Source: Batkoa obscura
Taxonomy: Eukaryota > Entomophthoromycota > Entomophthoromycetes > Entomophthorales > Batkoaceae
Length of the DNA: 64,000 bases
Assembly (NCBI GenBank): GCA_030770535.1
Contig: JASVEC010000001.1
Location: forward strand, 1,736,001-1,800,000
Reading direction: 5' to 3'
In this document: positions 30,894 through 42,326 of the stretch, piece by piece
How positions within the stretch are numbered: the first letter of the stretch is position 1
How the letters are laid out: each line of letters opens with the position of its first letter
Made by a program: the position numbers and the translations under genes
The notes under the pieces: generated by a model
Seen by the model: only the letters and a program-made list of their open reading frames with translations
Told to the model about the DNA's origin: nothing
Database searches by the model: none

Positions 30894-33042
30894 TATGCTA
30901 ATGTTTTAGTTGTGGGATTGCTTAGTTAACTTTTTATTCATTTCAAGCCTGTTTGATTTGCTGGTCAATTTTTCTTCGAAATGTACCAATAATTTTGAGT
31001 GACTAGAAATTATTAAATACTCAAAAAAGCAAAAATAAATAAAAATCTGATAAAAGTTAGTGCTTTTATATACTAATGTAAACATACATGTTAATGAAGA
31101 AGGTTGAAGATTTATACTCTATTTTAGTTTTCCAATTAAAGTTTTTTAAAAGTGAAAAATTCTTCTTAATTAAAAGCTTGGGCATAAAACTGTAATATGA
31201 AAATCTTATAAAGGCCAATCACTTTATTTACTTAATTTTTGTGATCTTTAAACATTATGTTATTTATTTAGTATAAATATTTCATTTTATGAAAAATGAA
31301 AATTAATAGTATAAAAACCTATAAATATAATTTTGCTCAAAACTTTAAAAATGCGTATAAATATTATATAACCAAAAAGAGAGTGTTTTAATCTGATTTA
31401 CAAGGCCTTATGGAAACAAGCTGTTATAGACATAACAGAATTAACAATCCAATATAAAATTCCTACTTATATACAATATTTAGTCTTAAAGCAATAAATT
31501 CTAATAGCCGATTATAGTATATTAAAAACTGAATAAAAAGATTTAAGTGATACATCTTAATAATGTCTAAAGGTAGTTTATTTGGCTTTATAAATATTTG
31601 GATCCATAACGAATTTTATTTCTATTGATTACATATTGATTTTTTATAGCTGATGTCCTATTAAAATTAACAGAGATCAATTTAATATGAAGTACTTTAT
31701 TTTAAGTAATCAATTTGAACTATATTGATTTTTTTAATCAGTTGCATATAAAAAATTGATATATCATCGATTGCAAATTAAAATTATATCTTTATATAAT
31801 ATAGTCATTCTTATTATATTTCATTTTTGCGTTATAAAGATAAATCGAGCTTAGTTTTTTATGAAGATTGTATAAAGGTTGGTTGATTGTTATTTTTGTA
31901 ATGCTCAAATTTAAAAATAAATGGTCATTAATATTCAAGGTCAAATAAGGCACGAGTTGAACAAAGCACAAATTTCAATTCTTTTTTATTTTAATAGGCA
32001 GTTTTTATGTTAATTTTAACCTCTTAGTAGATATTAAATACTGGTTTTAGGCTTAAGTAACGTTATAAAATAACGATTGATCTCTCTAGAGGATAATCAT
32101 TATCGTTTTAAACGAGGTCAAAATACAATTGGTATCTGTAATAGGCGATATGTGCATAAAATGAGTATAGGCTTATATAGGTTTAATATACAAGATAAAC
32201 CTAGGACGTGTTTGGATGTAATATATGAAGCATCTAATAATCTCAATATTCAAGTATGAACTTTATAAGTGATATCAACTATTTTTATATTTTTATTTAA
32301 TGGATTAAAGAAGCACTCACTTTATTGGATAAATGTATATTATAGTAATATTACAACATAGCAATAGTATATTCTATACGGTATTTGGACTATAAATTAC
32401 AATAGAGCCCTCATGATAATATAACGGTGATAATTTTTTTTGGGCGATTGACAATAATACTTTATATTATTGTGTAACTAGTTTAGACTTATGCTATTCT
32501 TTGTTATAAGTAACCAAATAGACTGGAAGTTCCATAAAAGCATTTAGCTATTATTTATTCTTATACGATTTGAAATAATGATGCTTTATACTATAGATGT
32601 TTTGTTTATGGCAAGTAAAGCTTATTATGAACTAGTCTATATGTATTTATTAACATATCCTTACTTTTTAATAAATTTGAATGTAATAGCAATTTATATT
32701 GAGCTCAAAGCAGTTCAGAAAAGGAAAGGAGGTGTTAATTGTTTTAGAAACACATTGGTACATATTAAGATTATCTCTATATTTTTGAATAGAACAACCA
32801 TGATTTAAATCAGGCTGATTAGAATACATAATGTTTGGATCGAAGAGTGAAGGTTTATAATCTTGGTTAGAAAAAGTATTTGGGTTTAGTGAAAATTCAT
32901 GAGGAACGTTGCTTTTTAGAATACGAGTTTCAATACTGTTTGCTGTATTGAGGATGGACATGCTGTTACTTTTTAAGAATTTAGAAATAAAGAATTGATT
33001 GATATTAATTTTAAAGCCAATGTTATTTGCTAAATCTTGAGC
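30894..33042. other. Gene-poor interval
   Basis: Over 2 kb. A short frame at 32077-32259 (RFKRGQNTIGICNRRYVHKM... ending NNLNIQV) has no canonical ATG start and no recognised similarity; it may be a relic exon. Otherwise AT-rich without a supported gene, apart from the weak minus-strand frame at 32668-33129. Confidence 0.45.
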
Positions 33043-33129
33043 ATATAGTGATGTTTTTCTTGGTTTCATCGCTTTTTCCATTTTAAGCGCTATTTGAGCG
33101 GAAAGATTATTAATAAAATTCTTAAACAA
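32668..33129 (-). CDS. Hypothetical protein, 5' end made of MITE sequence
   Basis: 153-residue frame. Its first ~30 residues (MFKNFINNLSAQIALKMEKA...) are translated from the family I MITE at 33043-33147; the remaining ~120 residues (ANNIGFKININQFFISKFLK... SNQPDLNHGCSIQKYRDNL) come from unique sequence. No domain recognised. Either a chance frame, a relic exon of an older gene whose start was displaced, or a gene that took its start from a MITE. Low confidence that it is expressed. Confidence 0.25.
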   Translation of the reverse strand: MFKNFINNLSAQIALKMEKAMKPRKTSLYAQDLANNIGFKININQFFISKFLKSNSMSILNTANSIETRILKSNVPHEFSLNPNTFSNQDYKPSLFDPNIMYSNQPDLNHGCSIQKYRDNLNMYQCVSKTINTSFPFLNCFELNINCYYIQIY

Positions 33130-33147
33130 AAAAATACATCCCCATAT
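33043..33147 (+). mobile_element. Family I MITE, copy j
   Basis: From ATATAGTGATGTTTTTCTTG to ACATCCCCATAT; core TTTTAAGCGCTATTTGAGCG. Confidence 0.85.
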
Positions 33148-33183
33148 AATAACTTTATTTACTAATAGTATTTTTCATACAAC

Positions 33184-33289
33184 ATATAGGGATGTATTTT
33201 TTTGTTTAAGAATTTTATTAACAATTTTTCTACTCAAATAGCGCTTAAAAATGGAAAAAGTGACAAAACCAAAAAAAACATCCCCATAT
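33184..33289 (-). mobile_element. Family I MITE, copy k
   Basis: From ATATAGGGATGTATTTTTTTG to ACATCCCCATAT; opposite orientation to copy j and only 36 bp from it. Confidence 0.88.
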
Positions 33290-34749
33290 CACTATTTTAA
33301 CCTTTTGTGTTTAAAGTGATTCGAAAGTTTATCAAAAACATACTACTACTTTATATACAATAAGTATTGATCATAGTTAGCATATGATCAGCACAGATAA
33401 TAGTTGTAACGTTTCTAAAGACTTTATTAAATGTTTTATTTATCCCAAGTAGCCTAAAATAAAATCAGGATAAACCATTTTATAAGATTCATTTTAAAAT
33501 GCTATAGAAACAAAACATGACTTCATCTCGCTAGATGCTACAACAAACATTTTGGAATTGAAGCTAGCTTATTGAAACTAGAGGTAATAATGTTTGAATA
33601 GACCTTAATAGTATTTTCAAAACAATCAGGTATTTTACATAATAACAATTTATTAAAATAGTAGGGATATGATGGAATAAGGTCTATGTTTATATGACTT
33701 TTATTATTATAATACGGCGGGGCGCGACCCACTATCGCTTATTTATTAACTAGTTTACTTGTAGTTAAAATTTACTAATATTGTAATAGCAGCACTTATT
33801 TTATTAAGTAAATTCACTTTCTGCTTTAATTATGTATTTAAAATCACATCTAATGAATGCTGAATCCTATTTGATTACTATAATTTTAAAAGTACATAAT
33901 TAAAAATAAGAGATAAATGTTAAGTTCTTTTCGCAAACTGACATACGTTTAAGGTTAGATGTTTGAAATTTTTATGAGAAAAAGAATGCTATAGCATTCT
34001 TATGTGGTAATTAAAAGAAAAAAGAAAAAAGAAAAATATGGGATTGAGATAAGCATTTACTGTTCGATCACAGATGCCAAACCTTGGGCGAATTAAATGG
34101 TTCCTAAATATTTCACCTTAGGATAACCAATTTATAAGAGACAGGTGACAATTACCGAAAGGATAAGTGTTAATATAAAGGCTAAAAGATAGTGTGATGT
34201 GTCAAAAGAGAGTTAAGCCTTTTCCTTGCTCTTGGGATGAATCTGGTTTGTTTTTAAGCATATAAATATATGCTTGCAATTTCAAAAATTTATGTTATGT
34301 AAATAGCACACATTATAATACAATATTATAATGTAAATTTAACATTTTTTGTCAAATATTATTTCAACATCAACTTCATAATAACAGCATTCTTGTCCAA
34401 AACAACTTACAGTGCAGAGTATAAGATAGTATGAATTTAAACTAAAAGTTAAAAAATATAAGAATCTCTTTTTGTTTGGTTCTTGTTTAATTTTTATATA
34501 GTGTAAAATAAAAAAAGAATTAGCTATATAGAGAAACAAAGGGCGTCCACAGATAAATTATTTTGAAATTAAAGAAAAGGCCTTTAGAATCTTTAAATTT
34601 TTGAAAAAATTGAGAGCAACTTACTTCATGATATTTGTACTTAAATGATTTTCGTAAAAAATTGAACTTGGGAAAAAAACTAAATCTTAGTTTAAAATTA
34701 GTCCACAAATGTTTATTAGTTGATTATTTAATAGGATTCTTACATCATT
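33290..34749. other. Gene-poor interval
   Basis: About 1.45 kb. Contains a perfect 18-bp palindrome AGAATGCTATAGCATTCT near 33985-34002 and a GC-richer patch at 34050-34250. No gene supported. Confidence 0.45.
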
Positions 34750-34986
34750 TTATGCCTCTGGGTAATATCCCCCGCATTCAAATAGCATAATGGGGTGTTG
34801 ATAAACAATAGTCTCCCCCTTTTTTATAAAGCTCGTGATAATAAAATAAAGTTGAGTTTTTGGCTCAAAATATACGTCACCTTTTGTTTTTGAAGTTTCG
34901 GGTTGTTTATAAAAATCAAATTTATTCCGATAATCCAAATATAGATGCACAAATACATCCCCAATAACTTTACCATCCCCTTTCAA
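34750..34986 (-). CDS. Terminal exon of an unrecognised gene (possible relic)
   Basis: Open for 78 codons to TAA at 34750; directly upstream lies CTATTTCCAG, a good 3' splice site, so the frame probably begins at an intron border (LKGDGKVIGDVFVHLYLDYR...) rather than at a start codon. The sequence YFEPKTQLYFIITSFIKKGE ... YQHPIMLFECGGYYPEA looks like ordinary protein, not chance. I could not find convincing 5' exons in 34990-35240, and the P450 gene starts on the other strand at 35250, so the gene may be truncated. Function unknown. Confidence 0.35.
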   Translation of the reverse strand: MKGDGKVIGDVFVHLYLDYRNKFDFYKQPETSKTKGDVYFEPKTQLYFIITSFIKKGETIVYQHPIMLFECGGYYPEA

Positions 34987-35249
34987 CTGGAAATAGTCTA
35001 ATTAGCAATAGTATTTATAATTTTAAAATAAAGTTTGGCTTAAAAAAGGAATTGCTGTAAATAAAATAATTACTGGTAGTATTTCTGTGTTTCACTATTT
35101 TATCCATTTACTATGCAATGTAAGATTAAAGGAAACATTAGTTAGATACTGAAACAAAAGGCACCCTCATAGAGATTTTCAATTCATACCTGAAAATTAA
35201 AAGTATAAATAAAGATGTTTTGACAAAAGGTTTGAAAAGATAAAACCAA

Positions 35250-37176
35250 ATGATTACTTTTATATTAATATTTAATTATACTATAATTACTTTAATATTT
35301 TATTGGATTTACAATGTAATATATAATATATTTTTTAGTCCATTAAGGAAAGTTCCAGGTCCGTTAATAAACTTGGTTTTTCCAATGGCTTACAGGGGAT
35401 ATACCTTTGCTGGTACTTATCATTTATATTCAAAAATATTGCACGGAAAATATGGGAAAGTTGTTCGAATAAGTAAATATAATGTTTTGATGATAATTTA
35501 AAGTGTAAAATTTTATCAGGTTGGAATCGTATATCAATATCATCCGATGAAGCAGCAAAAGAAGTTTATTCAACTTATTCTTTTGAAAAATCGGCCTTTT
35601 ATAATGGCTTTCAAATCGCTGGTGAAACGATACTTAGTACTAGGTAAATAAACTTTAATATTAGACTGCTAGTTACTAAACTGAAGTCAAATAGAAAGAA
35701 GGAATTTCATCGCGAAAGAGTAAATATTTACATATGAATGCCAACTAATTATTAAACATAAATTAGAAAAAGATACTTTCATCAAGTTTCTCAGATAAAT
35801 CGATATTGGAAGTTGAGTATTTGGTTAAGGAAAATGTCAATAGTTTAGTTACAAAGGTTGCAGATATAAGCTCGAATAATGAAGATTTTGATCTGGGTCT
35901 TTATTTTCACTATTTTTCATTTGTGAGATTGCTAAATTTAATTTAATTTATGTTATTAACATGATCATTAGGACGTTATTGGTGATTTGGCATTCGGAAA
36001 GTCCTTCGATACATTGAAAAATGGGCATCATCCTGTTATTGATTGGATTAAAAACTACTTCTTTTTATCTCTCATAGTAACATTAATTGTATTGTTTATA
36101 TTTCTAATATTAAATACTGTTTCAAGGTTGGAATATTCCCATTTTTAAAATACTATAAGTTTAATAGTATAACTCAACTTTATAAAGTAACTATTATTAA
36201 TAAATAATAATAATAGCAGTACTAATTGTATTTTTTTAGTTTTCATATGAAGCTATTGAAAATTCAAAAAGAAATTCTAATAGGAATTCCATATTAAACA
36301 CTCTAATCAGTGCATCTGATCCAGATACAGGAAGGAAGCTTAGCGAAAAAGAGATAGTAGAAGAATCAATACTTCAACTGTAAAAATAATACTCATAAAT
36401 TATTATCAATATTAATTTAATAAAATAGAATTGCAGGGTCCGATACAACATCAAACTCATTGACATGGTATTGTTCATAGTCACCAATAATTTGATAATA
36501 TTAAATTACTTTTAGGATTTTTTATCTTTTATCAAAATATCCACAGATTTATATGAAATTAAAGAATGAATTAAAAGGTCAATTTGAAGATCTGAATCAA
36601 ATCAACTTTATCAAATGTAAAGAAGAATGTGATTATCTCCGTGCTGTGATTTATGAAGGTTTAAGAATGTTTCCTGTTGTACCTGGTGGTTTACCGAGAG
36701 TTGTTCCAACAGGTGGTAAAGTCATTGAAGGCTATTTTATCCCTGAAAAAGTATTTATCTAAAATTGACAGCTATATGTTAATTAACACTATTTTCGATA
36801 TAGACTATTACTACGATAGATATAAATTATATTCAAAACGATCCTAAGTATTGGAAAGAACCTAGTGTATTTAAACCAGAGCGATGGATTGATCAAAATG
36901 GTAAATTTCAAAGTCACAAAAACTTTATGCCCTTTTTAATTGGCCCAAGAGCATGTTTAGGTAGAAAGTAATATTATTATCATGTAGTTATTATATACTA
37001 TCGATATTGATACTTTATATTATAGTTTAGCTTGGATGGAACTTTATTTAGCTACTGCGTCATTAGTCTATAGTTTTGGCTTTAAGTTAAAAGATGAAAA
37101 AAACATGGGATCTAAATCATATCTTGTCAATACACCAGAGAAAGCAATCCATATTTATGCTTTTAAAAACGAGTGA
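35250..37176 (+). CDS. Cytochrome P450 monooxygenase (multi-exon)
   Basis: About nine exons with short introns. N-terminal membrane anchor (ILIFNYTIITLIFYWIYNVI) and proline hinge SPLRKVPGPL. Exon 1 ends at 35472 and joins at 35520 (VVRIS|WNRISISSDEA). Hallmarks in order: I-helix AGSDTTSNSLTW, K-helix ExxR in YEGLRMFP, PERW in FKPERWIDQN, and the heme-binding FLIGPRACLGR with the cysteine ligand, followed by LAWMELYLA. Stop TGA at 37174. Length near 500 residues is normal; I saw no break in the exons I followed. Expected in the ER with a P450 reductase; substrate unknown. It lies between the arms of the U2/peptide inverted duplication. Confidence 0.9.
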
Positions 37177-37940
37177 ATAAAGTTATTTTGGTAAATACAT
37201 TACTTTTTACTTAGTTATATGCATTATTGAATATAATATCAGCAGTTTATGTAGTTTATTACTGTAAAATTTACCTAAAATAAAGAATTTGATTATAAAG
37301 GAGTTGATAAAATTAAATTAAATGCTACTACAAAATTAAATTAAACGTGTCTTGGACATTTCTGATTTTATATTACCTAAATCTGACTATAAAGGTTTAT
37401 TCTACTTTTCTGTTAAGTAAATACAAAAATAAAAATGCCCAAGCTACGTCTGATTTATTTTGTAGCAAAATCTTTATACAACATACAAATCCAATATACA
37501 ATAGCAGTGGTTTTCTAAAACCACCTTTTAATTACAATTCAATCTTAAATCAATTGTTGATAAAATATTAAACTCTGCTCCTCAATTCATACTTTATCAC
37601 ATTTGAAGTGGGTGCTTTTTTGAGGTTAAAAGCGTATATTTAAAGATTTTAACTCACATTGAATTTTTTGTACTACTGTTATAAGCTAAACGTGGATTAG
37701 GCATTTTCAATAATATATTTTCGAAATTTAACTGTCACTCACTGTATTTTCTATTTTTAGTTTTGTAAATATGAGATTAAAATGTCCAATCCATGTTTAA
37801 CTTATAACAATAGTACAAAAAATTAACTCAATTTATTCTAGAAAGCTAGGCACAATGATTTGATTATTTCAAGACGCATCAGCAAATTAAATAAATTAAA
37901 CTAATAAAATTAATCAAAAACCCACAATTTAATTATCTCA
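37177..37940. other. 3' flank of the P450 gene
   Basis: About 760 bp without a supported gene; a 74-codon frame at 37347-37571 has no recognised feature. Confidence 0.4.
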
Positions 37941-37992
37941 AAATTTTGCTCGGGGAATAAAAATGCAACCACTCTCATTGATTGATCTTTAC

Positions 37993-38178
37993 AATCCTCT
38001 CAAGCCTTTTGGCTAAGATCAAGTGTAGTATCTGTTCTTTTCAGTTTAATAACTGAAATTAAGTCTACGGACTTAAATGTTATTAACTCAATCTTTGGTT
38101 TTCGGAGAAAGCATTGGGCTTGCTCAATGCCTCTCCACAGGTTTCCCTTGTATTGCACTACCGCAGGGTGAAGCCGAA
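37993..38178 (+). ncRNA. U2 spliceosomal snRNA (copy 2)
   Basis: Same RNA as 30661-30842 on the opposite strand. GUAGUA at 38025-38030 is the branch-point recognition element; the Sm site AATCTTTGGT lies at 38090-38099; two 3' stem-loops follow, the first GGAGAAAGCATTGGGC with GCTCAATGCCTCTCC. End estimated from stem-loop IV. Confidence 0.95.
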
Positions 38179-38746
38179 CTCTCATAATAATACTAAATTA
38201 AATTTCTAAAAAACAATCTAGAAATTATTTTCACTTTTGAATATAATAAGTAACCAAATCAAGATTAGATAAATTTGACTTCAAAATAAAAAATATTTTG
38301 GTGTATCAATAATCGACTTAGATTCTAATATCGGATAGTGTTAATCCACTCTTGTTATTTTGATATTTCGATACTTTAAATTTTGAAAACACTATTGCTG
38401 AAGCTACTTAAGGAACCTTATGTCATTCAGTTTACAATTTTCCTTATCTCCATTAACAAAACAGTTGGGAGCTTCACTCCTTCAATAATTAAAAAAAAGC
38501 TACTTGAAGATATAAAAAATACTTTTATTGAAATACATTTTAAAAATAGCCTAACATACAATTGATTAATTATATGTACTTTATTCAGCTAAAAAGCTAT
38601 TCTTTTTACTAAAGTAATAGTTGTTAAACGAAATAAATTAAAACTTTTGAATGTACATATAGTTCAATAATAAAAAATATAGCTAAAATTATTTAATAAA
38701 TGCAAACATTATAAAGTATAAACGCAAACCAACTGTGCATTTTTGG

Positions 38747-38887
38747 TTAGAAGCCATGACGGGGGCGATGGACTATCTTAGGCGAAGAGCCCTCATTATC
38801 AGGATCAGAATATTGGCTAAAATCTTGAGGTAAAGCAAGACATACGTTAATGTAAATGAGAAGGATAGTTAAGAAGTATAAGTTCAT
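38747..38887 (-). CDS. Small secreted peptide precursor (46 residues), mirror copy
   Basis: MNLYFLTILLIYINVCLA signal peptide, mature start LPQDFSQYSDPDNEG, C-terminus SSPKIVHRPRHGF. Compared with the 51-residue copy at 29969, the signal and first mature residues are conserved but the last ~20 residues differ completely and here include basic/proline residues. Conservation of the upstream ~250 bp suggests both retain the same promoter. Function unknown. Confidence 0.6.
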   Translation of the reverse strand: MNLYFLTILLIYINVCLALPQDFSQYSDPDNEGSSPKIVHRPRHGF

Positions 38888-39573
38888 TTTTTATTTTTAA
38901 AACACTGTTGGTACGAAATTTCTTCCTTTTATACCTATTGTACAACATTGAACTACCTTAAGCAACAATGGCTAAATAAGGGATATATTTTTTATAAATT
39001 TTAAGGATGATAGTTGAGTATTTTTGATCCTATTAATCTTCACCTTTTTTCCTTAAACTAAGGTTTATCATTACCAGTATTAGAATATTCTATTAATTAC
39101 ATCAAATTCTATTTGTTTATGAAACCAAAATAGTTTCTTATCCCTCAAATAGTAAATAAGCATTATCATATTTCAATATGAAATGGGCTAGTAAATGCTT
39201 TCTAATAAGAAGAAAGTCGCTCCCTACTAAAAACCTTCCTAAAAGTTATATAGCTATCTCTCCCTGACCTACCCCTTTCACCTTGACCTTCATCTCCTAC
39301 ACCCACCTTGAATTTTTTCCATAAATAAAAAGGCTTGGGAACCGATTGGGGTTCCTTTAAGATTTTTAAAAAGCTTTATCTATAATACATGGGATAATTT
39401 GAACATAAACTCAATTTTATTCTGGTTTGAACTTGTTAAAAAAGTAAATTAAGACAAGTACTTGATAAAGGTTCTTTTTATAATTTGAATAAATCATGAG
39501 AATATTTTGTATTTTATTACTTTATTAATAATTGCATTTAATAAAACTCATTATGATACTCAAACAGTAAAAA
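38888..39573. other. Upstream region of the peptide gene and unannotated flank
   Basis: First ~285 bp is the duplicated peptide promoter; the rest holds a GC-richer patch at 39200-39310 with no frame recognised. Confidence 0.4.
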
Positions 39574-39676
39574 ATATGGGGATATATTTTTTTGTTTAAG
39601 AATTTTACTAATTATTCTACTCCAAGTAACGCTTGAAAAATGGAAAGCGATGGAATCAAAAAAAACATCACTATAT
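39574..39676 (-). mobile_element. Family I MITE, copy l
   Basis: From ATATGGGGATATATTTTTTTG to ACATCACTATAT; diverged core (AACGCTTGAAAAATGG). Confidence 0.8.
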
Positions 39677-40005
39677 GTAAGGTTACAAAAAGCTATAAGC
39701 AGGGCTCCCTTTTATTATTTTGAATTTTATCTATAAACTTTGAGACTTTGAGATTAAAGTATAGTACTATTAGCCAAGATATTTATTCTATTAAAATATA
39801 AAGTAGCTTTTCTACAATAAATTTAAATATATATTTGAATATATGCTACTGTTTTTATTATTATTTTTTTATGGTATTGCTTATTTTAGTCGCTTTTTTA
39901 ATTTGTATTTTTTTTTTTTGAAAAATACCACAATGACGTCATCTATTTTTCGATTTTATAGCCTGAATAAGTTGACATGTTTTCAATTTCTAATAAATTG
40001 TCAAA

Positions 40006-41484
40006 ATGAGAATTATAAACAACTTAGTAAATCGTCAACTTCAATTAATCACTAGAAGGAATATAGCTACTTCAGTAAATCAACGTATAAGAAGAGCATT
40101 ATTTTATGGTAACTCAAGTTTGAGAAATAGAATTAATTAACATTTCAAAAGTTCCAGGTAGTGACCCAAGGAAGTTAACTAGCAGTATGAAACTAACAGC
40201 TGATTGTTTAACTTATGATCTTGAAGATTCGGTACCATTTCAGTCAAAAGACTTAGCTAGAAACCAAGTTTTGGCTACTTTAAACGTAGTTTATTCTTAT
40301 TTGCTTTGTAAAATTTCACTAAAGTTCTTGAAAGGAATCAACAAATACTATTAGTGAAAGAGCAGTTCGTATCAACCATGTTGGCTCTGGTAATAATATA
40401 ATATTTTTTTATTAAAATGTATTACTTAATGTATTAGGATTTGAGCATGATGATCTTGACATAATAGTAAATCTAAAACACTGTTCTAGATTCAATATAC
40501 TAATTAGTTAGTTAAAAAGTGAGAATTTGCAGGCTATTGTCATACCCAAAGTTCAAAGTAGTCATGATATAAGCTTTGTTTCACATATGATTGATTTAAA
40601 GAAAAACCCTAAAAAGTAGAACTGTTTAATATAAAGTCAATATCTATTAATATTTCAAAGTAAAAATGAGATTGCTATCATTGCATCTATTGAGAGCGCA
40701 TTGGCGATAATGAATTTACAAGAGATTGCTAAAAGCGATAAAAAATTGAGTGGATTGATTGTAAGTAACTTTATTTTAAAAGTGGCCGTTAACTTGTTTT
40801 AGTTTGCTGCTGAAGACTTCTGTGCGGACTTAGGTATACTGTTGAAACTTTTGAGAGTATTTGTTAATTTTAAAAAGGATTGAAGCGTACTAGTGATAGA
40901 AAAGAAATGTTGTATGCTAGAAGTGCTATGGTTACCACAGCAAAAGCTTATCAATTACAAGCTATTGATTTGGTAATAACAGTGATGCCATAAAATTAAA
41001 TTATTAATAAATATAGGTATGTTTGGAGTTTAAAGATAGTGAAATATTAAAGCAAGAATGTGAAGAAGGGTATCAAATGGGATTTACTGGGAAGGTACAT
41101 TGTTCTAAAATAATTGTATTTGTTTTATGTCTTTTGTAGCAAGCTATTCATCCAAACCAAGTTTCACTGATTCAATCTAAGTTTATCCCAGATGACAAAG
41201 GTATTTAATTCAAACGCACTAGCTAGACTTTTATTCACTTTATTAGAGATTGAAAAGGCAACAAAGATATTAGAAGGTAAGAAATTAGTCGATTCAGTAG
41301 GACTAAATTAAAATGTTAGGTTACGAAAAACATAGTCTAAAAGGATTCGGGGCGTTCGAGTTAGACGGCCAAGTGTAATATTATCTAAAATTACTTTACT
41401 TTAAATTTTAATATTTATTTAAATAGCATCGATCTTCCAGTGGTGAAATGGGCTGAAAGAGTTTTAGCTAGAGTACCTAAATAA
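40006..41484 (+). CDS. HpcH/HpaI aldolase, citrate lyase beta-like (CLYBL-type)
   Basis: Multi-exon; ATG at 40006, TAA at 41482. An Arg/Asn-rich N-terminus (MRIINNLVNRQLQLITRRN) looks like a mitochondrial presequence. Family blocks in order: VPGSDPRKLTSS, DCLTYDLEDSVP (phosphate/CoA and metal-site region), IVIPKVQS, IAIIASIESALAIMN with the metal-binding Glu, FAAEDFCADLG with the metal-binding Asp, GFTGKQAIHPNQ, and GAFELDGQVIDLPVV. About 320 residues, as usual. Animal CLYBL converts citramalyl-CoA and acts in itaconate detoxification and B12 protection; whether this fungal enzyme has that substrate is inference. Confidence 0.88.
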
Positions 41485-41532
41485 ATCACCTAATCATTAT
41501 TTTACCACTTTAATTTTATATTTCACTAATGA

Positions 41533-42326
41533 TTATAAACAGTCTAAAACATATGTAGCATGCTCTTTCTCTAAATCTTCTAAAAAAGTATCCATTTCAA
41601 CGTCTGGGAATGCATCTAATAAATCATCAAATTCTTTTTCATTATTTTCTGAATCATATTTTTGAGTCCAGTTCTCTTCTTTGTACCATTTGTTCTAAAA
41701 AAATTAATCATGATATTTAATTTAATAAATATATTTACTCTTTCTCTATCTTCTTCAATCTTCTTCCATATATCCTCTTTAGGAATATTCAAAACTTTAG
41801 TTTCTCTAATCTATAATAAGTAAATAGTTGTTATATTAAAATAAAATCACCTGAAGTTTCTACAGTTAACTTTTTGCTCCATCTCATCAATAATTTTATC
41901 GCTAAATGCATTTTTACTCCTTAAAAGCTTAACAGTCTAAAAATAAACATTGTTCATGAATAACAATTATTAAGCTACCTTTTTGACATTTGATAAATTA
42001 ATTAAACCTAAAGGATCGCAAGGCAATAAGCCGTCTAATATCGAGTCGAAATTCTTATAAAACAATTTACGAAAATTTGCACTAAATTGTAGTGTTGGCA
42101 GCTTAGAATCCTTCTCATCAATACAACAACACTCTAGCAAATAAAAATAATTGATTCTATTTAAAAATGGTTGACTGTGAATCCTTTCTAAAATGCAATG
42201 AAATAGATCTAACGAGTTGGATGAGTATTTGATACAATATTGTTTTAATCCTTTTAAAACGCTCTGTTTAACACCTAAATTTACTAGCTTTGTTTGGAAC
42301 TCTTGTCTTATTGTGAAACCACTCAT
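41533..42326 (-). CDS. CTK3: CTD kinase subunit gamma, CTK3-like
   Basis: Four exons, ATG at 42326, TAA at 41533. The first exon carries the CTK3 N-terminal helical domain: FTIRQEFQTKLVNLGVKQS, SSNSLDLFHCILERIHSQ, NRINYFYLLECCCIDEK, then DPLGLINLSNVKK continuing across an intron as TVKLLRSKNAFSDKIIDEME. A C-terminal acidic segment (EEDRERNKWYKEENW ... FPDVEMDTFLEDLEKEHATY) follows. About 200 residues. CTK3 is the regulatory subunit of CTDK-I, which with the kinase CTK1 and cyclin CTK2 phosphorylates Ser2 of the RNA polymerase II tail. Tail-to-tail with the CLYBL-type gene, 48 bp apart. Confidence 0.85.

Larger units (their letters stand above)
37941..39172 (-). repeat. Right arm of the U2/peptide inverted duplication
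   Basis: Mirror of 29698-30893: U2 with its upstream element at the inner end, peptide gene and promoter at the outer end. The outer match runs to about 39172 (TTATCCCTCAAATAGTAAAT against ATTTAAGGGATAA in the left arm). Confidence 0.85.

Noticed and set aside
32578-32808. Plus-strand frame MMLYTIDVLFMASK...
   Set aside because: No domain, overlaps the opposite-strand frame, composition typical of chance AT-rich frames.
39843-40055. 70-codon frame ahead of the CLYBL-type gene
   Set aside because: Hydrophobic T-run translation overlapping the true start at 40006.
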